This document shows, piece by piece, positions 8,903 through 14,933 of a DNA stretch of 18,665 bases. This DNA is from Paracoccus sp. (in: a-proteobacteria). Lineage in GTDB: Bacteria > Pseudomonadota > Alphaproteobacteria > Rhodobacterales > Rhodobacteraceae. The DNA lies in assembly GCA_018056045.1 (NCBI GenBank), contig JAGPGI010000007.1, positions 1-18,665 on the forward strand. Direction: 5' to 3'. The notes beneath the pieces are model-generated. The model searched no databases. It had not been told where the DNA came from and saw nothing but the letters and a program-made list of their open reading frames with translations. Made by a program: the position numbers and the translations under genes. Numbering within the stretch: position 1 is the stretch's first letter; each line of letters starts with the position of its first letter.

Positions 8903-9561
8903 AGGGCGGGGCCGGGCTTTACGGCAAGCACCCGGCCTTTGGCGATTTCATCTCGGCCGGGCTGGGCGAGGGCTGGCGCGGCTTTGCCGACTGGGCCGAG
9001 GCCGCACTGGGGGGCTGGCGCGAAGGGGCGGGCCCCGACTGGCAGGCACGCTTTGACGCGGCGCCGCCCTTGTGCTTCTGGATCGGGCCGGCGCTGGCCG
9101 GGCAGGCCTTGCGCGGGGCGTGGATCCCGTCCCGCGACCGGACCGGGCGGCGTTTCCCGCTGGTCGCGGCGCAGCAGGGCGGCGCCCCGCCGGTTCTGGA
9201 CCGCGCCCCGCAATTCTATGCGGCGGCGCTGGCGGCGCTGAAAGGGCTGGCGGCGGAACCCGCATTCGATCCGCGCGAGGCCGCATCCGGGCTGGACCTG
9301 CCGCCCGCGCAGGAGACGCCGCCGGCATGGCCGACCTTCTGGGCGGTCAATCCGCAGCTTTCGCCGCTGGAATTGCTGGACCGGCTGGCCGCGACCGACC
9401 ATGCCCATGCGGCGGCGGCACGCAGCTATTGGTGGTTTTCGGGTCCCGAGGGGGACCATGCGGGCCTGCTGGCCTGTCAGGGCTGGCCCGGCCCGGATGA
9501 GCTGGGCTGGCTGATTGCCGGCGGTCATGTCGCGCCTGACGAGGGGAATGGGAATGGGTGA
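8881..9561 (+). CDS. tagF: T6SS-associated protein TagF (ImpM family)
   Basis: TagF is a small cytoplasmic T6SS regulator. In Pseudomonas aeruginosa and Agrobacterium it represses secretion after translation, acting apart from or together with the threonine-phosphorylation pathway. The 226-residue protein shows the family pattern near its N-terminus (GLYGKHPAFGDFISAGL, residues 12-28) and the following FWIGPALAG and GRRFPLVAA blocks. The ATG at 8881 lies 22 nt inside tssM and has AAGGA at 8870-8874. It also overlaps pppA by 8 nt. In Agrobacterium TagF and PppA are fused into one protein, so the separate but overlapping genes here look like the unfused form of the same pair. The assignment is firm; whether it represses here is inferred from homologues. 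Confidence 0.9.
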   Translation: MSAEHRLEGGAGLYGKHPAFGDFISAGLGEGWRGFADWAEAALGGWREGAGPDWQARFDAAPPLCFWIGPALAGQALRGAWIPSRDRTGRRFPLVAAQQGGAPPVLDRAPQFYAAALAALKGLAAEPAFDPREAASGLDLPPAQETPPAWPTFWAVNPQLSPLELLDRLAATDHAHAAAARSYWWFSGPEGDHAGLLACQGWPGPDELGWLIAGGHVAPDEGNGNG

Positions 9562-10318
9562 CACCGACATCATGTTCGACCATGATTTCGCCGCGCTGAG
9601 CGATCGCGGCCGCGTCCGTCAACAGAACGAGGACAGCGTCGGCGCCTTCCCCGAATTCGGGCTCTGGGTCATTGCCGATGGCATGGGCGGCCATGCGGCG
9701 GGCGATGTCGCCAGCCGCATCATCGTCGAGGAACTCGGCTCGACCGGCGTGCCGATCAGCGCCCAGGACCAGCGCGCCCGCGTGCAGGAACGGCTGGCCC
9801 GCGCGCATCACCGCATCCTCAGCCATTCGCGCGACCGCGGGCTGGGCGGCGCCGGCTCGACCGTGGCGGCGCTGCTTCTGCATGGCGCGGAACTGGCCTG
9901 TGTCTGGGCCGGGGACAGCCGCATCTACCTGATGCGCGACGGCAACCTGACGCCGCTGACCCGCGATCACAGCGAGGTCGCGCTGCTGGTCGCCGCCGGC
10001 ACTCTGACCGAGGATCAGGCCCGCACCGCGCCGCGCCGCAATGTCATCACCCGCGCCATCGGCATCGGACAGGCCGTCGAACCCGACACCGTCAGCGGCG
10101 TGATCAAGGATGGCGACCGGCTGGTCCTGTGCTCGGACGGGCTGACCGAGCATCTGACCGATGCCGAGATCGCGGGTTTTGCCGGCCGCCGCCTCAGCGC
10201 CGAGAGCGTCGCTCAGGCGCTGATCAACGAGACCCTGCAACGTGGCGCGCGCGACAATGTCAGCGTGATCGTGGTCGATTGCCTCGCCCGGCCGGGTGAG
10301 GTCGACGAGGCCGGATAA
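9554..10318 (+). CDS. pppA: PP2C-family Ser/Thr phosphatase PppA
   Basis: PppA removes phosphate from threonine targets of PpkA and so switches off phosphorylation-dependent T6SS assembly. All metal-binding motifs of a PP2C phosphatase are present in the 254 residues: RxxNED (22-27), ADGMGGHAAGD (41-51), GST (101-103), WAGDSR (118-123), TRDHS (136-140), SDGLTE (194-199) and RDNVSV (233-238). There is no membrane segment, so it is cytoplasmic. I chose the ATG at 9554 because GAGGGG (9541-9546) sits 7 nt before it. Upstream in-frame starts at 9515 and 9548 lack a spaced Shine-Dalgarno, and the one at 9515 would extend the overlap with tagF. Its position between tagF and ppkA supports the T6SS role. 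Confidence 0.93.
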   Translation: MGDTDIMFDHDFAALSDRGRVRQQNEDSVGAFPEFGLWVIADGMGGHAAGDVASRIIVEELGSTGVPISAQDQRARVQERLARAHHRILSHSRDRGLGGAGSTVAALLLHGAELACVWAGDSRIYLMRDGNLTPLTRDHSEVALLVAAGTLTEDQARTAPRRNVITRAIGIGQAVEPDTVSGVIKDGDRLVLCSDGLTEHLTDAEIAGFAGRRLSAESVAQALINETLQRGARDNVSVIVVDCLARPGEVDEAG

Positions 10319-10320
10319 GC

Positions 10321-12366
10321 ATGGGCGAAAAGCCTGAAGACGGCGCCGAGGGGCACGACAGCGAGCGCACGGTCATCTCGCCGGGCGTCCCGTCGCAGAT
10401 CGCGCCAGAGACTGCGCCACCCATTGCGCCACCCATTGCGCCAGAGACCCCGGCCGGCGATGATGCCGCGACCCGGATCGCGCCGCCCGCCCGGTCCGAG
10501 TCCGAACCCCGCACCATCATCGCAACCGCCGCCGCCAAGAAGCCAAGGGCGCAACTGGTTCAGCCGGGCACGCTGATCAACAACAATTACCGGATTCTCG
10601 CGCTGGTCAGCGCCGGCGGCATGGGCGAGGTCTACCGCGCCGAGAACGTCTTCACGGGCGATCCGGTGGCGGTCAAGGTGATCCTGCCCGGCCTTGCCAA
10701 TGACGCGGCCGTGCTGGACCTGTTTCGCCGCGAGGCGCGGGTGCTGGTGCAGATGCGCCACGAAGCCATTGTTCGCTATCACAATTTCGTCCTTGATCCG
10801 GGGCTGGACCGCTATTGCCTGATCATGGAATTCGTCGATGGCCGGCATCTGGGCAAGCGCCTCTCCGAGGATGGCCCCCTGAGCGAGCCCGAGGTCATCG
10901 CCCTGCTGCGCCGGATCGGCGCCGGCCTGCATCGCGCCCATTCCAGCGGCGTCACCCATCGCGACCTGTCGCCCGACAACGTGATCCTGCGCGACGACCG
11001 CATCGACGAGGCGGTGCTGATCGATTTCGGCATTGCCCGCTCGACCGAGCTGGGGGACGGGCTGTCGGGGCGCTTTGCCGGCAAGTTCAAATATATCGCC
11101 CCCGAGCAACTGGGCCATGCCGGCGGCACCATCGGACCCGGCACCGATATCTATGGGCTGGCGCTGCTGATTGCGGCGGTGGCGCGGGGGACCGCGCTCG
11201 ACATGGGCGATTCGGTGGTCTCGGCCTCGGCGGCGCGACAGGCGATCCCCGATCTGACCGGGATCTCGCACCGGCTGTTTCCGCTCTTGCAGCACATGCT
11301 TGAACCCGATCCGCAACGGCGCCCCGCCGATATCGGCGTGGTGCTGCGGATGCTCGACGATCCCTCGCTGATCCCCTCGCGCTACAGGCTGCCGCTCTGG
11401 GCCAGCGCCGAGGACGGTGGCGCGGCGACCGAGGACGGACCCGGCTCGGACAGCCCCTTTGCCAGTTTCACGCCGCCGCAGCCGCCAACCCCCGAGACCG
11501 CGCCCCAACCGCGGCGGCCAAGAACCGGGCTCTGGCTTGGTCTTGGGGCGCTGGCTCTGGTCGCCGCCTCGGGGCTGGGGTTCTGGGCCATGCGCCCCGC
11601 CCCCGCACCCCTGCCCGACCCCGAGCCGGCGCCGCCCGCCGTGCTGGCCGCCCGCGACACCACCACGCGCGAGGGCTTTCTGGCCAGCCAGACGCTGCCG
11701 CCCTGCACCATGGCCGAGCGGATTTCCTCGGGGCCGAATACCGGCATGATTGCGCTGATCGGCGCGGACGCGGATGACGGCGCGGCGCTGGTCGACGCTT
11801 ATGATCGCGCTTTCGGCACCCGCGCCACGGTGCTGAACCAGATCGTTACCCCAGAGCAATGCCCGGCGGTGGATTTTCTGACCGAGGTCGCCGGCCGGCC
11901 GGCGCCCGCGGTGGACCTGCGCGTGAACGCCCGGGAATCGGGTGGCAGCGTGCAGATTCAAGGCTCTGTGGCGATGGCCGCCGGCCGCAACCTGTGGCTG
12001 TTTCTGGTCGCCCCGGGCGGCGAGGTCTATGACCTGACCGCCCAGCTTTCAGCCCCCGGCGCCGAGTCGCGCGCCTTTGGCTTTGCGCTCAGTTCCGAGG
12101 GCGGCGCCGAGGGTGCGGGGCCGTTCCTTCTGGTGGCGCTTGGCAGCGGCGCGGCGCTGGCTTCGGTCGCAGCGGCGCCCTCGGGCGTGCCGGCCACCGA
12201 CATCCTGCCTGCCGTGCTCGCTGAGTTGCAGAGCATGGGCGAGAGCCCCTCGGTCGCGGCCGAGGTGGTGGCGCTGGCCCCGAAACCCGCAGACCCCGAG
12301 GTCCCCGCACAGGACGCGGCCGGGGAATCGGTGCCGGAGCCGCCGCAGGAAGACACCAACCAATAG
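10321..12366 (+). CDS. ppkA: T6SS Ser/Thr protein kinase PpkA
   Basis: PpkA is the membrane-anchored eukaryotic-type kinase that phosphorylates Fha and/or TssL to trigger T6SS assembly. The 681 residues divide into a disordered N-terminal tail (1-80), a kinase domain (about 88-348), a Pro-rich linker, one membrane helix (about 403-424) and a periplasmic domain (about 430-640) ending in an acidic Pro-rich tail. Kinase motifs are intact: glycine loop SAGGMGEVY (97-105), Lys119 in VAVK, Glu138, HRDLSPDN (213-220), DFG (235-237) and APE (260-262). The catalytic loop has Ser where most kinases have Lys after HRDL, a variant also seen in other PpkA-type kinases. Two periplasmic cysteines (462 and 514) could form a disulfide. 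The tail has Thr17, Thr51 and Thr65 in TVI, TRI and TII contexts, possible autophosphorylation sites. It starts 2 nt after pppA. Confidence 0.93.
   Translation: MGEKPEDGAEGHDSERTVISPGVPSQIAPETAPPIAPPIAPETPAGDDAATRIAPPARSESEPRTIIATAAAKKPRAQLVQPGTLINNNYRILALVSAGGMGEVYRAENVFTGDPVAVKVILPGLANDAAVLDLFRREARVLVQMRHEAIVRYHNFVLDPGLDRYCLIMEFVDGRHLGKRLSEDGPLSEPEVIALLRRIGAGLHRAHSSGVTHRDLSPDNVILRDDRIDEAVLIDFGIARSTELGDGLSGRFAGKFKYIAPEQLGHAGGTIGPGTDIYGLALLIAAVARGTALDMGDSVVSASAARQAIPDLTGISHRLFPLLQHMLEPDPQRRPADIGVVLRMLDDPSLIPSRYRLPLWASAEDGGAATEDGPGSDSPFASFTPPQPPTPETAPQPRRPRTGLWLGLGALALVAASGLGFWAMRPAPAPLPDPEPAPPAVLAARDTTTREGFLASQTLPPCTMAERISSGPNTGMIALIGADADDGAALVDAYDRAFGTRATVLNQIVTPEQCPAVDFLTEVAGRPAPAVDLRVNARESGGSVQIQGSVAMAAGRNLWLFLVAPGGEVYDLTAQLSAPGAESRAFGFALSSEGGAEGAGPFLLVALGSGAALASVAAAPSGVPATDILPAVLAELQSMGESPSVAAEVVALAPKPADPEVPAQDAAGESVPEPPQEDTNQ
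10414..10443 (+). repeat. 12-bp tandem repeat in the ppkA tail region
   Basis: GCGCCACCCATT occurs twice head to tail (10414-10425, 10426-10437), followed by a half unit GCGCCA (10438-10443). It encodes the APPIAPPIAP part of the disordered kinase tail. In-frame, so copy changes would only alter tail length. Confidence 0.85.
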
Positions 12367-12378
12367 GCGGACGCGGCG

Positions 12379-12495
12379 ATGTCATACAACCAGGGCGAAG
12401 TGGGTCCGGCTTTTGACGCCGCCCTTGCAACGCTATTCAGGCAACGATCCGGAAATTTGGATAAAATATTGGGTTGGTGGCTTGAAAGCCCGTAA
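12379..12495 (+). CDS. Possible small ORF, 38 codons, unknown (doubtful)
   Basis: An ATG at 12379, 12 nt after ppkA, opens a 38-codon frame ending in TAA at 12493-12495. The peptide begins MSYNQGEVGPAFDAALATLF and ends in GWWLESP, with a plausible amphipathic helix in the middle. There is no clear Shine-Dalgarno, and the second half uses codons rare in this genome (AGG, CGA, GGA, ATA, TTG, CTA). It may be chance, a small peptide, or the remnant of a gene that once stood between ppkA and vgrG. I do not recognise a family. Confidence 0.2.
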   Translation: MSYNQGEVGPAFDAALATLFRQRSGNLDKILGWWLESP

Positions 12496-12536
12496 ATTAA
12501 CCGTGTTAAGATTTGTTGTCGCGGTTCGGTTTAACC
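12479..12536. repeat. Cluster of short dyads (possible operator) upstream of vgrG
   Basis: Three palindromes stand in 58 nt: GGCTT-GA-AAGCC (12479-12490), TTAAC-CGT-GTTAA (12497-12509) and GGTT-T-AACC (12528-12536). TTAACC recurs at 12497-12502 and 12531-12536. The first overlaps the candidate -35 box and the second abuts the candidate -10. A transcription factor could bind here, but no known operator is recognised. Confidence 0.35.
12482..12512 (+). promoter_or_regulatory. Candidate promoter for the vgrG module
   Basis: TTGAAA (12482-12487) resembles a -35 box, and TAAGAT (12507-12512) matches a -10 box at four of six positions with a 19-nt gap. A separate TAAAAT (12462-12467) matches TATAAT at five of six but has no good partner. 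Neither is strong by sigma-70 rules; the AT-rich context and the gap before vgrG are the main support. Confidence 0.3.
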
Positions 12537-12543
12537 ATTACCC

Positions 12544-12547
12544 GGAG
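12544..12547 (+). promoter_or_regulatory. Ribosome binding site of vgrG
   Basis: GGAG lies 5 nt upstream of the ATG at 12553 and fixes this as the vgrG start. Confidence 0.6.
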
Positions 12548-12552
12548 TACCC

Positions 12553-14475
12553 ATGAATGCGCCCTTCAGCCAGGTCGAACGCCTTGGCCGTCTGACGACG
12601 GTATTGGGCGACGACGTGCTTGTGCTTCTTCGCTTTGCCGGCTCGGATCATCTGAACGCGCTTTTCGAATATCGCGTCGAGGCGCTGGCGGCGAATGCCG
12701 CGCTCGATTCGGACGAATTGCTGGGAACGCCCGCCACCGTCAGCATCGGCGGGCCGGACGGAGACCGGCATTTCAATGGGATCGTAACCCAGACCCGCTG
12801 GGCGGGGGCCGCGGAAAACGGGCATCGCTACGAGGTCACCCTGCGCCCATGGTGCTGGCTGGCGGGGCGGCGGCGCAATCAGCGCATCTTTCACGGCAAG
12901 ACCGTGGTGCAGATCCTGACCGAGCTTTTTGCCGAATATGCCGATCTTGGCGCACCGGCGCTGGAATTCAGGTTGTCCGAAGAATATCCGGTGCTGGAAT
13001 ACACCGTGCAATATCGGGAATCGGATCTGGATTTTGCCCGCCGGCAATTGGAACGCGCCGGGATCAGCTTTCATTTCCGTCACGATGCCGATGGCCATAC
13101 GATGGTGCTGACAGATGACGTTCTGGCCCATGAAACCGTTGGCCTGCGCCCGTTCCGGCCGTCGCGCGGCGACCCGAGGCCCGCGATGCCGGACGCGGGG
13201 GGCGAACATTTCTGGGAATGGGCGCCGGAACGCAGCCTGACCACCGGCGCGATGCGGCTCAAGGATTACAATTCCATCGCCCCCTCAAGCGCGATGGAGG
13301 TTGATCGCCCGGGCGATGCGCGGCACGCCCATGGCGGCACCGAAAGTTATGACTGGCAGGGCGGCTATGCCGATCAGCGGCGGGGCAGGGCCATGGCCGG
13401 GCTGCGCCTGCGTCAGGAACGCGCCGCCGACCGGCGCAACCGCGCGGTCGGCGACTGCCTCAGCCTCGGCGCGGGCAAGCTGGTCGGGCTCAGCGGCGAT
13501 CCGGCGCCCGGCAGCGGCGAAACCTATCTGTGCCTGTCGGCCAGCCACCACTTCGTCAACACCGCGCGGGGCGCGGGCAGCCGGGTGGGCGAGGCGCGCA
13601 ACTTTACCGGGTCCTATGTGCTGATGCCCGATACCGCGCCGATGGCGCCGCCGCGGCAGATGGCAGCGCCACGGGTGCATGGCCCGCAAACCGCGCTCGT
13701 GGTCGGCGAGGGCGAGATCGATTGCGACGAGCATGGCCGCATCCTCGTGCGGTTCCACTGGGATCGCGAGGGGGCGCTGTCGATGCGGTGCCGGGTCAGC
13801 CAGACCTGGGCCGGCAACGGCTGGGGCGGCGTGGTGATCCCGAGGATCGGCATGGAGGTGGTGGTCGAGTTTCTGGACGGCGACCCCGACAGGCCGCTGG
13901 TCACCGGCTGCGTCTATAACGGCCAGAACGCCGCGCCCTATGACCTGCCTGCCGGCAGGACCCGCACGGTCTGGCGCTCGAACAGCCATCAGGGACAGGG
14001 CTTCAACGAGCTCAGCTTCGAGGATCAGGCCGGGCGCGAGCTGGTCTATCTGCATGCGCAAAAAGATCACAGCACCGTGGTCGGCCATGACCACACGATC
14101 AGCGTCGGCCAGAACCAGACCGCGAACATCGCCGGCGATCTCGGCCTGAGCGTGGGCGGCGCCCATAGCCGGACCGTCACCGGCGATGACCGGGTCACGG
14201 TCAGCCAGGGCAACCAAAGCGTGGTCGTCGCGCGCGGCAAGCAAGAGGTGCAGGTGCTGGCGGCGGGGCAATATACCACCGTCAACAACGACATCGTCAC
14301 CGTGTCCCAGACCGGCGGCGTCTCGGTCAAGGCCGCGACCAGCGTGGTGCTGGACGCGCCAACGATCCTGTTGCGCGCAAATGATCGCAATTTCATCATG
14401 GTCACTCAGGGACAGATCGTTATCGAGGGGGCCGAGACATTCATCAATCCGCGTGAAAACGCGCCTGAGACCTGA
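12553..14475 (+). CDS. vgrG: T6SS spike protein VgrG (TssI)
   Basis: VgrG trimers cap the Hcp tube and carry PAAR-tipped effectors out of the cell. The 640 residues follow the standard plan. A gp27-like N-terminal region includes the conserved VQYRESDLDFARRQLERAGI block (about 152-171). A gp5-type OB fold (about 375-455) includes GWGGVVIPRIGMEVVVEF and the DPDRPLVTGCVYN block. The conserved HQGQGFNELSFEDQAG segment follows, then a beta-prism needle with short repeats such as HTISVG (about 500-615). It ends shortly after the needle (ENAPET), with no added effector domain, so cargo is expected to bind non-covalently. It is 12 nt upstream of the chaperone gene, which fits a vgrG-chaperone-effector module. 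The start at 12553 has GGAG upstream. Confidence 0.96.
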   Translation: MNAPFSQVERLGRLTTVLGDDVLVLLRFAGSDHLNALFEYRVEALAANAALDSDELLGTPATVSIGGPDGDRHFNGIVTQTRWAGAAENGHRYEVTLRPWCWLAGRRRNQRIFHGKTVVQILTELFAEYADLGAPALEFRLSEEYPVLEYTVQYRESDLDFARRQLERAGISFHFRHDADGHTMVLTDDVLAHETVGLRPFRPSRGDPRPAMPDAGGEHFWEWAPERSLTTGAMRLKDYNSIAPSSAMEVDRPGDARHAHGGTESYDWQGGYADQRRGRAMAGLRLRQERAADRRNRAVGDCLSLGAGKLVGLSGDPAPGSGETYLCLSASHHFVNTARGAGSRVGEARNFTGSYVLMPDTAPMAPPRQMAAPRVHGPQTALVVGEGEIDCDEHGRILVRFHWDREGALSMRCRVSQTWAGNGWGGVVIPRIGMEVVVEFLDGDPDRPLVTGCVYNGQNAAPYDLPAGRTRTVWRSNSHQGQGFNELSFEDQAGRELVYLHAQKDHSTVVGHDHTISVGQNQTANIAGDLGLSVGGAHSRTVTGDDRVTVSQGNQSVVVARGKQEVQVLAAGQYTTVNNDIVTVSQTGGVSVKAATSVVLDAPTILLRANDRNFIMVTQGQIVIEGAETFINPRENAPET

Positions 14476-14487
14476 ACCGAGGCCAGC

Positions 14488-14925
14488 ATGCCGACTTGCC
14501 GAACCGAATGCTACTCTCTGACGGTGCCGGAGGGCTGGGCCGATCGCTCGATGATCACCTGGGTGGCGCCGTCATCGCCGAAACTCAAGGTGATCCCCAA
14601 CCTGCTCTGCTCGCATGGCGTGCTTGGACCGGGTGAGAATCTGGACAGTTTCGTCAACCGGCAATTGCGTGACCTGATGGCGCAGGTCAAGAATTTCGAG
14701 CTGATCATCCGGCAGAACACCGAGTTCGGCGATCATCCTGCCGTCGAGCTGATATTCTGCATGAAGCCGCAGGCCGTGGTTCTCAAGCAGCGGCAACTGT
14801 TCTTTCAAGCCGACCCCGACAGCCGCACCGTCCATACCGTCGTCGTCACCGCCGCAAAAGAAAATTTCGAAGAATTATCCGTAGTTTTTGACAGCATTCT
14901 CGAATCTATTACCTGGAATAGCTGA
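14488..14925 (+). CDS. eagR: DUF1795 (DcrB/Eag-type) T6SS effector chaperone
   Basis: Eag chaperones of the DUF1795 family are cytoplasmic. They bind the hydrophobic N-terminal helices of PAAR/RHS effectors and keep them soluble until they are loaded onto VgrG. The 145-residue length, the opening YSLTVPEGWADRSMITW, the LDSFVNRQL helix and the closing FEELSVVFDSILESI helix fit the family. It lies between vgrG and a PAAR-RHS gene with a hydrophobic N-terminus, the standard setting. The ATG at 14488 has GAGG at 14479-14482, and rhs begins 8 nt after its stop. G+C is about 56% over 14521-14925, falling to 38% in the last 45 bases, clearly below its neighbours; this may reflect acquisition or weak codon selection. 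The family is quite sure; the exact symbol is by context. Confidence 0.85.
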   Translation: MPTCRTECYSLTVPEGWADRSMITWVAPSSPKLKVIPNLLCSHGVLGPGENLDSFVNRQLRDLMAQVKNFELIIRQNTEFGDHPAVELIFCMKPQAVVLKQRQLFFQADPDSRTVHTVVVTAAKENFEELSVVFDSILESITWNS

Positions 14926-14933
14926 GGTCCCAG

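Larger units (their letters stand above)
12367..12552. other. AT-rich intergenic island between ppkA and vgrG
   Basis: A 186-nt spacer. Bases 12451-12540 are 39% G+C (35 of 90) against roughly 65-70% around it. It holds several short dyads, weak promoter-like hexamers and a doubtful 38-codon ORF. It separates the packed core operon from the vgrG-chaperone-rhs module and is the most likely place for a second promoter. Confidence 0.75.

Noticed and set aside
9515..9553. Upstream starts for pppA at 9515 and 9548
   Set aside because: Neither has a properly spaced Shine-Dalgarno, and GAGGGG at 9541-9546 points to 9554.
10951..10980. Kinase-dead pseudokinase because of Ser in HRDLSPDN
   Set aside because: All catalytic residues (Lys119, Asp215, Asn220, Asp235) are present, and the Ser variant also occurs in other PpkA-type kinases.
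12451..12540. Integration (att) site or insertion-sequence remnant in the AT-rich island
   Set aside because: No tRNA, integrase, transposase or flanking target duplication is visible; low GC alone is not enough.
12077..12556. 159-codon frame spanning the end of ppkA and the ppkA-vgrG spacer
   Set aside because: Most of it is an Arg-rich alternative frame of ppkA; the end runs into the vgrG start, and there is no RBS.
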